Origin: Ulva prolifera
Taxonomy: Eukaryota > Chlorophyta > Ulvophyceae > Ulvales > Ulvaceae
Length of the DNA stretch: 64,000 nt
Assembly: GCA_023078555.1 (NCBI GenBank)
Contig: CM041198.1
Location: 10,215,836-10,279,835, forward strand
Reading direction: 5' to 3'
The notes under the pieces were generated by a model. It was not told where the DNA came from. It did no database searches and saw nothing but the letters and a program-made list of their open reading frames with translations. The stretch's first letter is position 1. Each line of letters opens with the position of its first letter. Position numbers and translations under genes: made by a program. Below are positions 48,078 through 60,670 of this stretch, in pieces.

Positions 48078-50139
48078 CTATGCAAAACCAGCAGAGCAGA
48101 AACCTTCACATTGGGAGATCATCATACCGGCCATGAGTGTTTTGTCTCGTACTCTCAGCGTTTTCGCCCATGGCAGGGGCCCACTGTAAAGCCTCGTGGT
48201 GCATTTACCATTCAGAAATGGCTGCAGCGCTGGGCATGTGCTTGAGGATGGGACACCATTGCGAAACGGGTCACGGCCCTCTCGTTTTGCGTGAAGTGGG
48301 CCTTTGCACGCGTATGGATCGTTCTTGAAATCTTGTAGGGTGTTCATCTCACCCTGCAATACATTGGCTGTGCACATGATAGCAACCAGGACCACATCCA
48401 GGCTGGCAGGCTACACTCACAGTGGCATGTAGCGAGACTGTGGAAATCGAACAGAAGCATGTTCTGGTTTTGCTTGCAGCACAGAAATCAAACCAAATCT
48501 CTTCGCCAGGTCACCATACCTTGCACGAGATCCCAGCAGAGAGATCTGGTGGGACTCAGGAATGCACAATACCCCTAGGCGCCAAGACCATATGGAACAC
48601 TTGGCCAGTTGTCCCAGACATGATACACCAACACGCACCTTTTCAGCTCGTTCTCTATCCAGTGCAGGTGTTCCAACGAAGGTGATCATTGTTGCCGGGA
48701 GCCCCAGAGCAGCGCCATGTTGCATAACAAACCGCTTTTCCTTGAAACTGTAGCTGACAATTGTGATGTTACTAGGATATGATCCAGTATATTGCCGGAA
48801 ACGGCAGATGCTGAAAAGCAGATTCTCAAGAGAGTCTCGGGCCCTGTCCTACAGGTACATGCCATAGCACCTCCGCATGTTGTTCACTGTTTGTTTTGAT
48901 GACATCAGTGTACGTGGAAGTTGTGCCATGTAAGCTGCGACTAGTACATCTGATGTAGATCAGGATGTCGTCGCCATTTGCTGTGCAAAACTATGCCTTT
49001 TTCAACCAAAGGCTGACAGGAGGATTACCTCAAGCAAAGCTCGTCTCTTGACCGATGTGTGTCCAAACCACTGCAGCGAGTCTGCAACCTGCCAGTAGCT
49101 CCCGGCCTCTGAGATGGCACCAGCATCCTCCCGCGTATAGCCCCCAGAAAATACTAACACCGACAGATCATCTTGAGCTGCTTCCTGCATTGCACCGTAC
49201 TAAGGATTCGACATGTAACGTGTAACGCTGGGTTTTCTGGGTACCCAGCTAGGTATAGTTTATCAATATGTTCGGGGTGATTGAGCCAACAAAGATTGAA
49301 CTTTGTAGACCTAGATCCCTGTAGCGCAGGCGAACCTCTTAATTTAGTCAGTATTTGTCAATTGACTCATGCCTGTGAAAATGAGCACATTATCTCTGAA
49401 GGATGTGATTAGCACCGTGCACAGGATTCAGGGTGCGGTTGCATCTCAAAGGCGGACATGCGTACTGCACACGAACATAGTGCCATGAACATAGCGGATT
49501 TCTGTAGAGATCTCCGCAGCAGCACAATCTTATCAGCAGAAGGCGTACCTTGCACAAGTTTTGGTGGAAAGTGGAGTGCATGGAAAGTTCTAAATTGACA
49601 ATGTCACCAGTGCGCAACGGAGGAATCTACGCATACCAGCACACCAATCTTGATATGCTCCACAAAGGTTTTAGCTTGCCCAGGAACTCTCTGATAGTCC
49701 AGAAGATACCAGTTTGCATTTTCCTCGGGTTCACTGAAGTTGTGACTACGATACACCGAATGCCCGGCCACCATGATCAGGTGACGCTGCAATGCGGCAG
49801 GAGCCTCGACTTGTACAATGAGCACTGAGGTGTTTGAACGTATTGCCCACTGTAGTCAAGTAGCCTGTTTATCAGGTCACTGAGAAACTGCTGCCAGTGA
49901 TCTCAGGGTCATATGGTCCACGAGTCGGACCTCACCGTACTGACAACGAGCACCACGATCACCAACGCCGTCATGAGCACCAAAAAGAAGGCAGATAAAT
50001 TTTGCAATGTTCGCGGTCGTTGTGAATAGATGCTATCATTTCGCCTACAGGGCATGGTCCAGTGGTTGAGCTGCAACATCGAGGATGAATGACCAGTGCT
50101 TGGACGTCTTCCTAGCAATTGCCGACGTGCACCGAACAT
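48078..50139 (-). CDS. DUF218-domain protein with N-terminal membrane anchor
   Basis: A 350-residue protein in five exons (minus strand), all phase 0: 50139-49936, 49849-49643, 49184-49029, 48848-48639, 48353-48078. The first exon encodes a basic N-terminus and one hydrophobic segment (AFFLVLMTALVIVVLVVSTV), a likely signal anchor. The rest is a DUF218 (SanA/YdcF-like) domain in its eukaryotic form: LIMVAGHSVY at the start, LSVLVFSGGYTREDAG, RARDSLENLLFSICRFRQYT, PSNITIVSYSFKEKRF, and DFKNDPYACKGPLHAKREG with RDPFRNG near the C-terminus. Bacterial relatives act in cell envelope processes; the eukaryotic branch is uncharacterised, so no reaction is assigned. The predicted topology puts the domain in the ER, vacuole or cell exterior. 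Its stop codon is only 18 bp from that of the convergent Obg gene, and its 5' end is divergent from pICln. Confidence 0.82.
48185..48189 (+). terminator. Candidate TGTAA polyadenylation signal for Obg
   Basis: TGTAA lies about 125 nt after the Obg stop. If used, the Obg transcript overlaps the last exon of the opposing DUF218 gene in antisense. Confidence 0.3.
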
Positions 50140-50567
50140 GATTGGAACATGTTGTAATGAAGCAAGGACCGCGGCAATCGATCGTAAATTTTCCTTTGCT
50201 CGAGCTCCGAGAAGGCTAGGCAGGCTACGAAGAGATCGCAGCTACACGCATCTGCACCATGAAAGCCCATCGGTGCAGCCCCATAATGTAGGCGGGCAAT
50301 GAACTTGCGTCAGGTTGCATGAAGTGCAATGTACCCGATGATTGTTGTTGCAGCTGTGATGCCACCCTTGACAGCGCGCGATGCATGGACTTGAACAGTT
50401 CGTGGGAAGCAGCGACAATTTTGCAAAGTGTGTCCCAGAGTTGTGTCCATAAAATGGATGCTTGGAAATCGCTGTTATGATGTATGACAATTTCTTGGTT
50501 GGCTCACTGGCTTTCTACGTTCGGGAAGTGATCAATTCCTACGCCGTAAACAAAGGAGAATAGAACT
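50140..50567. promoter_or_regulatory. Divergent promoter region between DUF218 gene and pICln
   Basis: The 428 bp separating two divergent start codons must hold both promoters and 5' leaders. I do not see a clear TATA box or a recognisable regulatory motif. Confidence 0.4.
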
Positions 50568-52071
50568 ATGGTTCAGGAGAAAGTGAGTGAGCTACTGTCT
50601 CGCCATGGTATGTTTCTTGGTGACTTGGATGATCAAGGCATGCCGCAACTCGACGGAGAAGATGAATTCCACAGCACGTACCAGCAGATATCTCTTGTAG
50701 TTGGACATGACCATGATCTTGGAATTGGAACACTGCATACCAGTGCAAGGTACGCAGCAGTTGACATCGTGGTTGCTCGAGCTTTGTGCATGACCTTCCC
50801 TGTCCTGGTACACATCACGACCGTGCTCACATGTATTGGACGTAACTAGATGCGCAGGAATCTGTACTGGTGCTCTCAAGGCGGTGATGTGGCGTGCATC
50901 GCATTCCGTGCCATCACCATGCACGCGATGTCCGATGATGCGTCCGTCCATGAAAGGCCTTGCATTTACTGCCAGGTTGATTCAGCTGAGGCCATGAACG
51001 TTCTTGAAGAGGGCTGCGATCTGGCCAGCAACGAGGTGCTACTTGTGCCAAGTGATGAAGCAAGCCGTGCGTCCTTCCCACATGACTCCGCAGTGCATTC
51101 GGGATCATCTCTCTGTGCAACTACAACGATAATTAACGCCATTGCTTCATCATCGATGCAGTGAAGCCTCTGTTTGAAGCACTGTGCAAGGGAGCAGAGG
51201 CCAATCCGGACGAAGTGGAGGACGATGAGGTGTCTCCTGCCCTGTCCTTTTCCTCTTTGCGCAGCCGAATTCAGTGAGGTTGATCTGCCCATTTGCGTGC
51301 GCGTGTGTGTGGTCACCCTCATGAGGCAACTAAGTCGCATGGCGGCCAAGTAGCACACATCAATGAGCACATTCAGGTAGAGCATGGCAGCCTTGCACAC
51401 CCTCCCAAACCACTGATAGGAGCAGCGACTGCTGCCAGGAATTTCTGCTGCAAAATTATGTATGTGAATAGCCATGCTGGTGCTTCGTAGGGAGGACTCA
51501 GTGTCCCGCCAGAAGTCAAACTCACTGTGCCCAACACATTCGAATTGTGGCCTTCAGCATCGTCATTTCAACCCCAGTGGCACAAGCTGAATCAGGAACT
51601 CTGATCACTGCAGTGGTATCCGAGCTGTTTCATGTGGCTGTCTTTCGAAGTGATATGATAGGAAGTGCGGTGTAGCTTTACGTGAGATGTCGCTCATGCC
51701 AGCAGCACTTGGGCACTTTGCAGTGGCTGTCAGCCTTCTTGTCGATCAGCTGCTTGACCTGGCACGCTCTGGATGTGCCGTTCTTTGTTTCTGTCAGTCG
51801 ACACAGGCTCACATCAGTACACATGCTTGAGGGCATGGCGGCACTTACCACGATACCAAGATTGAATGCCTTGATGCAGGGGGATTTCTTTTTCGATGCA
51901 GATGAGATGCGGCAGGGGCTCAATCAAGCTGAACATGAGAACTTGGATACGCTGGTGGAGCGCCTGCAGCTTGGTAGCACGCCAGCAAATGTGGCGCAGT
52001 TGAACAGTAGTGCTGTGCCCAGCGATTCCCCGTTGCCAGAAGTTGGGTTTGAAAACGAAGAGGAGAAATGA
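50568..52071 (+). CDS. CLNS1A: pICln (methylosome subunit)
   Basis: pICln is the assembly chaperone that binds Sm proteins and, with PRMT5, prepares them for snRNP assembly; it was first named as a chloride-current regulator. The 216-residue protein is encoded by four exons that join in frame: 50568-50749, 50858-51066, 51162-51229, 51880-52071. The PH-like fold shows DLGIGTLHTSAR|NLYWCSQGG (human GTGTLYIAESRLSWLDGSG), AFRAITMHAMSDD, PCIYCQV, EVLLVPSDEAS|LKPLFEALCKGAEANPDE, and an acidic stretch. The C-terminus has FFFDADEMRQGLNQAEHENL (human FYTYEEGLSHLTAEGQATL) and ends in Glu/Asp-rich sequence. It is slightly shorter than the human protein (237). A further small exon in the 650-bp last intron is possible. 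The ATG is preceded by AGAACT and gives a normal N-terminus. Confidence 0.87.
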
Positions 52072-52566
52072 GGCGTACGTACTTTTGAAGTGACAAGACG
52101 AGCTGGCAGTTGTGTTCTACAGAATTTTGTTTGTCTTCCTGGCGTGCGTCTATCTGGCTCCTCTGTTTCAGGATCAGATTTCGCTGGTGCAAGTGTTGTC
52201 ATCAGCTAGATTTGCATTGTAACTAAGTGCCAGCATGTGAACAATAATTGGAAGAGATTCTTATGTATCTTTCTGCACCTGTAACACACGAAGTACCAGC
52301 ATTGAGATTGTATCGCACACTCTATGGCCGGATGTACCGGACTCCGTGTCGGTGCCGCAGATGTAATGCCATGCTACAATGCTAGGCTTGATGTCAATTA
52401 TGCACTCTCATTGCCGGTCACCAGCTGCCCTCAGCATGTATCCAGTCACAGGGTAACGTAAATATGACAAATGCATTCTGCTTTCAGTCTGTTTCGATAC
52501 AATAGTAGCTTGATCACCTAGGCTGTTGCAGCCATACGTCATAGACATTCGAAAATGCTGAAAGTC
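52072..52566. other. Intergenic region between convergent pICln and CFAP57-like genes
   Basis: This holds the 3' ends of both genes. A TGTAA at 52218-52222 lies about 147 nt after the pICln stop and is a good candidate polyadenylation signal. Nothing else is recognisable. Confidence 0.4.
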
Positions 52567-55500
52567 TCAGGATGTGGCTTGATTGGCCCCTGATGTGTTT
52601 GCTTGCGCGGTGAGTGCTGTACACACTGACTGCACACTCACACCTGCAGTGAATGTGGGCCGTCGCCGCTGATTTCCCTGCTGCGTTGATGATACAGCGC
52701 TACGGCCCCTGCCAGGATTGCCTGCGACGAGCCCCCATGTTCTATTTACTTCGCGCTGTGGTACAGCACCATCAGCCTGTTGGTTGTCCCTCCGTGATCC
52801 TTCTGCCATTTTAGTCTCACCCTTCAGTGATGATACTTGCGGCTGCCTTTTTGACCTTTGGTCTCGATAGGCACATGCCACATAGTACATATTCTTCTGT
52901 GGGCTGACAGTCCGTATGGTACTGGTGTCAGAGGGGAGGGCCTGCCGCCCAGAGGAATTGTTGCTGTATGTCCGCCCGCTGACTGGTAGTTTGTGCTGCA
53001 TACATCCGTGATGCCTAGCTGCGCTGTGCACAGGTTGAGCAGACATTGGTCGCCGCTGATGGGATCCCAGCTCTGGTTTTCCAGTCACCACTCCCGCTGC
53101 AGTTTGAGGCCGTTTACGACCAGGAGCAAAAGACACGTGTCTACTGGCAGGCGTAATTCTGTTCTGGCTGCACAAGGACAGTTCAGGTGCCCGTGGCAGC
53201 AAAGTGGTGGACGTTGGCCTCAGAGGAGGCACACGGCTACCCAAGGAAACAAGTGCCGGGTCCAAGTCATCGTCTGCACGGTAATCCTCCACAATGTCTT
53301 CAGCACTTGTGGCCACATCAGTTTCTGCACACTTGCCTCCTAAAAGCTCAGCTGTCGTGCTTACAGCAGACACATCGTCGACGGGTTGAAACCATCGGGG
53401 TGATAGTCTACTTCTATCCACTTCTGCACCCGCACTGCACAGCGATTGCCAGAGATGTTGATTTTCCCGGCGCAGTGCGTTGTTCTCATGCAGCAGCTGG
53501 AGATTTTCAGCCACGTGCTGAGCATTCTGAGCTCTGTTGCTTCGCTGGCACCGTGCCGCTTGGATATCAGCCAGTCCAGCCATGAGCTCAACAGCAAGCA
53601 GTTGACGCCGCATACTAGAGTCAGGACTCGATTCATCTGCCCTTTGCTGCGCTCCTACCAGACTGTGATGCCATTTCCTTTCCAATGCAGTTAGAGCAAG
53701 CTTGCGCCTGGAGCTGCCATTGGGGAGAGTGTCGTCATCTTCAAGCATAGCCGCTGCAAGATCGAACTTCATCTGGCTGAGCCGTGTCTGAATCACTCCA
53801 GCTTCTGTCCTTGCTCCCACGGCATCAACTTTGATGTGTCTGCAAACACAGTGCCAGAGCTATGTTCTGAAGCGGTATGACTGCACAATTCAGGCTACAC
53901 CGGTCAGCGTGCACTTGTCGGGTGCATGTCTCGGAGTACGCGCTGTACCTGAGCTGCTCCTGCTTGTGGCTGACAGCCTGCTTAAGTGATGCAACCATGC
54001 GAAGAGTCCTTGCAAGCTCTTTGTCTTGGTGTGACCTCTGCTCTGCAAGCTCAATGACTTCACGACGCCTTGGATGTACCTCTTCTGCGAATTGCTTGGC
54101 ACGCTCGCCCATCACAAAGCTGACAGTTTCCAAGTGCGAAATCTTTGCCTGCAGCTCATCAATAAGTCCATGATTGTCTGCGGACATTGACTGGTGGTCC
54201 CGCAGTGTGCCTTGCAGCTCGGCAGACTTTTCGCTCTCGTTCTTGAGCTGGACCTCCAGCTCCTGAATTTGTTTGCGTTGCTTTGTCATTACGCGAGTAT
54301 CTTGAAATTTCTCTGCTTTCAGCCTCAAATTGTCCCTGTATTGAAGGAAAACCTACTGTAACATTGACATCCATCCGACACCGTAAGAGATTAGTGCAGT
54401 TGTCACCAAACGGCACCTTGTATGTGATTGTATCTGAGCGTTCAGCTCTTCGATTGTTTGTCTGCTGTCATCTTTTACACATTCCAGCTGTACCTTCATC
54501 CTTTCTGCGTTACTATCAAATTCTGCTTCAGTTTGTTGAACGGCTTCAGCAAACTCCTCCTGTGCCGCTCCCCCTTCACACTCCAGTGTGCGGCATCTTG
54601 CCAGAAATGCTTGTTCTTGTGCTTGCATGTGTTGCTGTAGATTCAACACTTCCTCTGCAAAATAAAGAGCCTCACCCAGAGCTAGCATGATGTTGCGCCC
54701 ACACGATGAACATGTACTCAGCTCACCTACATGACCCTGCCGCAAGCGCTGCGATGTCTCCTCAATTTTGAAGCGTTGGTCGTCCCTCTCAGCAAGATGA
54801 GCCTTCAATGCTGCCCGCTCTAATTCAAATCGCTTCTCAAAAGTTGCTTCCAGCAGCACACATGCATGCATGTGCATGGTCTCCAAAGCCCTGCGCTGTG
54901 CAGTAAATTGCTCCTGCAGAATGTGAACACCTTGCCTAGTGCTTGCATCTGATCAACAGTGCTGAGATGGCCGAGACCACAAGCACTGTATCATGAACAC
55001 GCCACACCCAGAAATTGATTGGAGCCAATAGGCAAATCTTACTGTCAAGTTTTCGCGTTGTTTGTCAAAGCGCTCCTCTTGCTCATCTAGATGCCGTCCG
55101 AGATTCGAAACTTCTGATTCAAGGTTCTGAATTGTTTCTTGCAGCTCCTTGATCTGCATGGCTGCCTTTGCTTTGGCTGCAGCTTCTGCCACCACCACAT
55201 TCCGCGCGAGTTCCCGTATCTTCTGTTGCAGTTGTGAAAGGGCCGGTATGGAGACCTTGTACGCTGACTGTGCAGGAGGATGCCACCGCGCAGGCAGCTC
55301 CAATCCGTCCACAATCACCTGCATTCCTACATCCTGACAACTTCTGCATCTGCATGCTTGGTACTGTTGGATTAGCAAGGCATCTGAGTGAAGGCAGACC
55401 ACATCAAGCTCACCTGCAGGTCCCATACAATCATGGTCCCATCTGCAGCAGATGATATCAACATTGACTGTCCAGCACATGCACACATGTGGAGCAATGG

Positions 55501-57934
55501 TGTGCTATGTGCAGAATGCTGTGGTGGATCACATTCTCCAGATTTTGTATGCCATGGGCAGCAGTGTATGTTTCCTGCTGTGTCTCCAACCAGGAGCACC
55601 CTTCCAGATCCAAGTAGGCATGTGCCCAATGCTTTGCCAGACGGGCCAGACGCAAGCTTCACAAGCTCCCCATGCTCAATGCAGCAGAGGATCCCCGACT
55701 GCGATCGCAAAGTGACATGGCCATTCGTTGACATTGCAAATACAGACTGGAATTGCTGCTGCTTGTTTGCATACTCCATGTCTTGCAGCCGTTGCTGGGT
55801 TTGCCAATTCCAAAACATTACAGTGCCATCCACAGATGCACTGCACAAAATCTGGTCATCGTGCGTCCACGATAAAGAAGTGACTGTTGATGCGTGCCCC
55901 TTGAGCCTAGCTACAACTTCGCCCGAAAGTGTTTCACAGATGATGATACTGAAATAACCGCCCACAACCGCAGCAAACAAGTGTCCTGCGGAGCTCACAG
56001 TTATTGGGAATGATTTTGGATATCCAAACTCATGAGCACACACAAGATCATTCCTGCAAAGATTAAACACAATGTTGTCTCAGACATGCAGCACTCCAGG
56101 TGGCATTAGCGTCAGCCATAATGCAAGATTTGCCGAATTAGAATCGCACAGAAGGACCTCAAAAAGGCACAGAGATGTATGCATGCCCACAAGCAGTAGC
56201 GGTGCGACAGGATGAAACGCGATTGCCGTAACATCATCCATAACAGTGTGCCCGACAATGCAATCTCCTGTCGCAGCGTCATACACACGCACAGTATGAT
56301 CGCTGCCTGCCGTGGCTACCAATGACCCCATGTCCTGAGCGTCCATAGCCACTATGCTACCCGCATGCGCTCCTTTCTGTATCAGAGAAAATGGCGCAAC
56401 AGCCTGCACGCTCACGAAGTGTATGCGAGCAGTTATGTACCAACACTCTCACACACCGGCTGCACTTGAGGTCCACAAACATGATCAACGATGTCGCACT
56501 CTGTCCTCAAAGGGGTCCTCTCCTATGATGGTGCCCACGTGACTGTTTGCATCAGCATCAGCGATATTAATGACATATTGATCACTAAGATTGCTCATCA
56601 ACACGACAACTTCTCCTGTCGCAGAGGCAGACAAACTGATGATGTGCGCTACCCTGGAAAACGCAATTTCATGCTGGGCTTTCAGCTGAAATGGCCCAGA
56701 TGTATAACTGCATGGGGGGTGACACATCATCTTGTGGTAGTGGAGAAGATAACATGGTCAACCTGGAAGACCTGAAAAGAGATCAAAAGCCCACTGCATA
56801 TTGCACTCAAATTGAGGACTCATGGTGCAATTTCGCAGCGTGTTGGCGCACCTGTTGTGCTCCCCTGTCATAAAAACAGACATGACACCACTGTGTGTGA
56901 CCGTCACAAATCCCTGTCCAAATGGTGCTATGTCCACCAGACAGCAGCCACTGCTTTGCTCTGTGCTATCTGTCTTACCTTCATGTCCAGCGCGAGCCGT
57001 TGCGGCAGCATCAAGTTTCGCAACACAATTTCCACAGTGTATCACGGTCACTGCTCCTTCACTGTCCCCGACAACACAGTATCCCATGCTGAAGGATGCG
57101 CATGTGAACCGAGCATGCGACTGCACAAAGCATGCCACGTGTCGCACTCATCCCTTGATACAATTCACAGTTTGACATGATGCAGAGGTACATAGAGCTC
57201 AACATACATCAGCTACCTCCAAAATAATAGATTTTTCAACTGACTCTTGGCTGACAGAAAGTGTCATGATGGAGCGGTCGGAAATCGCGAGTAGCATGTC
57301 TGTCGCGGGCTCAAACGCTGCACGGATGACCCCACAGTCTCGCACACTCGCGATGATTTTCCCGCTATACCATCTATACACTGTCAAAATAGGGTCTTCT
57401 GGACCCCAAATCACAAACAGCAATTTGTTCAGGCCGCCTGACATCCCAAAGTCCACAACCAGGCTTGAGCCTGGATCTGTTTGACATTTGTCAGCCCTGA
57501 CAGTGGAAATTACTTTCTGAGCTTTCAAATTGTATATGGACACCTGAACGCCGGTGCTAGCTCTGACGCATTTCAACAGCTGGGTAGCAAAATTGAAATG
57601 AATTGAGTCGGTGCCAAGACTTGTCAATCATGACAGGACAGGAACACCAGTGCGGCCAGCTTGCAGGCACCTGGAAAGCAGTGGTCGGCTCTGTATTACT
57701 GTCTACAGTGTTGCTAGTGCTCTGCAGGATTGCAGAATACTTCCCAGAGGAAGAGATCAACACGGCTGAGCAGGAATTCACATCCGCTTCTGTTATGTGC
57801 ATGAATGAGGAGGAGCCAGTAAAGACATCCCAGAATCGGACTAATTTACCCGCACTTGAGACAACTGTGCACGGAGACTGCAGACAGATGCTCTTATGGT
57901 GGCCACAAGAACTTCCAAACGCTGCCCTGCACAC
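52567..57934 (-). CDS. CFAP57: CFAP57-like (WDR65) ciliary WD40/coiled-coil protein; N-terminus unresolved
   Basis: CFAP57 is an axonemal protein linked to inner-arm dynein assembly and the dynein regulatory region. The gene has at least ten exons on the minus strand. From 57934 to about 55400 they encode WD40 repeats: VVSSAGKLVRFWDVFTG, KVSIYNLKAQK-like sequence near 57520, DPILTVYRWYSGKIIASVRD, MGSLVATAGSDHTVRVYDAA, LKGHASTVTSLSWTHDDQIL, CSASVDGTVMFWNW, and MLISSAADGTMIVWDL. From about 55380 to 53830 come several coiled-coil exons (for example QIKELQETIQNLESEVSNLG and RKQIQELEVQLKNESEKSAE). The last exon (53820-52567) begins with coiled coil and ends in a disordered Arg/Ser/Pro-rich tail of about 300 residues, longer than in animal homologues. 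The first exon seen begins after an acceptor AG, so upstream exons must exist in 57.95-58.85 kb. CFAP43/44 are less likely alternatives. Its presence implies a flagellated life stage. Confidence 0.75.
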
Positions 57935-58846
57935 TGCGTCATGAACTCAAGGCGTTCACATCATAGCATGTGTATGTGCATATAATGAAGGACGGCAGCA
58001 GACAGGCAGGTGGCACCGCATACATCATGTACGTCCGCACAGCAACAAGATTCCGAGCACCGCATATGAAAAATCACCACCAAACCCTCACATCATCGCC
58101 CTAAACAGCCTAGTAGCGTTTGCGAATGCGCACTGTGGCCTGACGGAGCACAGCATAGAGTATTGGTGGCAGAGATGACGTTTAGAGGAGATGAGACGCT
58201 GTTACCTGGGCTTGAGAATGATACCACAGTCATCTTGCGTGCTCTTACGGTCGGGATCACGACCACTGTGGCTGTGATGTGGAACATATCCTTGGTCAAG
58301 CATGGAAGAGGAGCAGAACGCTGTATGCAAACGACACTGCAAGTAATCCGCCAACTGAGCGATTCGTGTCACCTATGTGCCGAGACAACACCAGCTTCCG
58401 CGTGCATCGGGACTTATGCTAGCTAGAGTTGAGAGTAAGCTAAGCTTGAGTTGATGCAGCAGGTTTGCTGATTTGCTACGATATTCACTCAAAGCTGACT
58501 CTGGTGTCACAATGGAGTATCGACTGTGGATGTGGAAAACAAGCCACGCAGTCTACATACCTTGTCCCGAAGTGTACCTTTGATTTACCTATAAGGTATA
58601 TGCATAAAATTTTCATGGTTTCATATTGCTACATGTTGGCGATGCGTTGGCGATTTCTTTTCTCTTCCGGACACTCGTTGGAACGAGGTGTGGCGTGGCT
58701 TTCGGGGTGGGGCCAAGTCGACTCTGCAGCGAGCTGAAATGAATGCAGACTTGAGCAGCATAGCTCAGCCGGTTTACCATCATACCATCGCTTGTGATGG
58801 TGGTCCTGTTCTAAGCTCTGTTGCAGGACGAGTTTTGATGTCGTCC
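57935..58846. other. Region upstream of CFAP57-like gene, possibly holding its first exon(s)
   Basis: The first CFAP57 exons and promoter should be here, but I could not place them with confidence. A minus-strand open frame at 58299-58093 is a weak candidate. No other feature was seen. Confidence 0.3.
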
Positions 58847-58854
58847 GCATCAAG
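58847..58854 (+). repeat. hAT target-site duplication, left
   Basis: GCATCAAG immediately precedes the transposon and is repeated exactly at 60111-60118. Eight base pairs is the hallmark duplication length of hAT elements. Confidence 0.95.
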
Positions 58855-60110
58855 TAGAGCTGTAAATTTAACTTTTGGAAGCACGATTTAACGTTAATTA
58901 ACAAAGCTAAAGTAAAATTAAAGTAAAATACGGTCAAAAAGCTTTACTTTAAACGTGTTTTAAAATGGTGCTTTGCCACTTTACCATTAAAGTTGTTAAA
59001 TACGTCGAAGAGGCATTTGCTGCCAATTGCACGGCATAAACACGGCACAGACATGTCCACAACCACCTACATGCATCTATTGCACGACCTACCAACTGTC
59101 TGCATCGCCTGAACAACTTGACGACGATGGAGATGCTCCTAGGCTGTCAGAATCTTGGTCACATGCAACGGAACCCATGTTCTGCATCACCAACTCCTCC
59201 TCATCCACTTCATCGACAAATTCGAGCAGACTGTCGAAGCGTGGAGCTTCAACAACAGCACCATCATGTTCGTTCAGAAGTCCTCCTGAACGAACATGAT
59301 GGTGCTGTTGTTGAAGCTCCACGCTTCGACAGTCTGCTCGAATTTGTCGATGGAGGTGCACGTTCATCTTGGCGTACACTATCATTGCAAGCGTCTTGTT
59401 CTTCATTGACCTTCGCTTGGCAGTCAAGTTGTCTCCAAATGAGTTCCACAGCCTCTCGACAGCTGTTGAGGAGGGCTTCGCAGACATCACTTTGATTGCA
59501 GCCTCTCTCAACACTTTTCTGGGACTTGATGCATCCAAAAGGCGACTGGCGGCTCACCATCTACCCCAACTTGCTGCAATTTGCGGCTATCTATGTGCAA
59601 GTGCTTCAGAGCCTCAGTCTCATGCACACCAAGAAATGCTCTGAGAGCTCCCGACAGGAGAGTAGCCTTGATATCAGTGAGGGAAAGTGACATGTTGCTT
59701 TCACGGCGTTGTTGAACAACAGTGTGCTTGTCTTTTGTCATGTCTAGAACTTGCAGCTGCCAATTCAAACTGAGGTCTAGAGTTCCTAGTTCTTCAAGCA
59801 TGAGCAAGTGCACAGCGGCACAGATAAGTACTAGGAGCCAACGGTAGGTGACTAGCTGTGACTGAGCTTTATATAACGTGCTTTGCTAGAGTTGTTTGTC
59901 CTATGAGGATGGTCAAAGTCATCTACATACAGCCCTTTTGGGTTGCCATTTTAGCTTTAAAGCCCGGTTAAAATTAAAAAAGTGTTAAAGTAAAATAAAA
60001 GTAAAAATACCCCCTTTAACGCCACTCACGCGTTTTAACGTTAATATAGTTAACTAAAATAGCTTGTTAAAATTGATTAAAATGGGATTAAAATTAAATT
60101 TACAGCTCTA
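58855..60110 (-). mobile_element. hAT-superfamily DNA transposon, internally deleted (1,256 bp)
   Basis: The ends are inverted copies of TAGAGCTGTAAATTTAA (17 bp exact), flanked by the perfect 8-bp duplication GCATCAAG. The subterminal 150-200 bp on each side are AT-rich with repeated TTAAAG and TAAAATTAAAG words, typical transposase-binding regions. The minus strand encodes the end of a transposase: PPVAFWMHQ near 59540, then after a one-base frame change PRKVLREAAIKVMSAKPSST, AVERLWNSFGDNLTAKRRSM and IVYAKMNVHL, which is the hATC dimerisation domain, with a stop at 59089. The N-terminal zinc finger and most of the catalytic core are absent, so the copy cannot move by itself, but the exact duplication and terminal repeats indicate a recent insertion. 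It lies between the CFAP57-like gene and the unidentified gene at 60.67 kb. Confidence 0.93.
59211..59352. repeat. Perfect 142-bp palindrome inside the hAT element
   Basis: Two 67-bp arms (59211-59277 and 59286-59352) are exact reverse complements, separated by 8 bp (AAGTCCTC). The same peptide (including NEHDGAVVEAPRFDSLLEFV) can be read on both strands, so an internal piece of the transposase reading frame was duplicated in inverse orientation. The transcript would form a long hairpin. Confidence 0.97.
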
Positions 60111-60118
60111 GCATCAAG
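60111..60118 (+). repeat. hAT target-site duplication, right
   Basis: Exact second copy of GCATCAAG, adjoining the right terminal inverted repeat. Confidence 0.95.
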
Positions 60119-60670
60119 CCCTACTGGACTCGCAAAACGACGCCTGATCATGGTGGCGTCTCGTCGCGTTGCGAGTTCAGAAATCCTCAATTGATCACAC
60201 TTTTGCCTGCGTTCAGAGTTTTCGCGCTGTAAGCGTCACCAATAGTCCAACGTTTAAACATTCAGAAATTCTCAACGACTGCTGCGACATTCTTGACGAG
60301 TCTCGATCACACGCGAGCCCATGTTTAATTTGTGACGCAGTCGCTCGTGAAGGGTGTGCCTTGCTTCGCTCAACGTCGCTGTGCTGCTCATCTGGTTGCA
60401 TGGCATGGCATTACACATGTGGTCTCAACTCAGGTGCACGTTTCAATTCTAGCCATGTGCTCCATCTGTGGGCACTATCGTGAACGTTGCACCTGTCGTC
60501 GCCATGTGTGGTTCTCTCTGGAATACTCTGTGACCTGGCTGGGCGGAGTCCATTTCCAGACTGGCGAAAACCTGATCGTCCAATCCATGGTGACATGCAA
60601 GAGGCCCGCAAAGGTCGTTTCAACCGTTGCAAGGTTTCAGGGTGCCATGCAGGCATGATTCCAGGGACGT
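60119..60670. other. Intergenic region, promoter side of the next gene
   Basis: No gene or repeat is supported; the 5' leader of the gene starting at 60671 is expected here. Confidence 0.35.
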
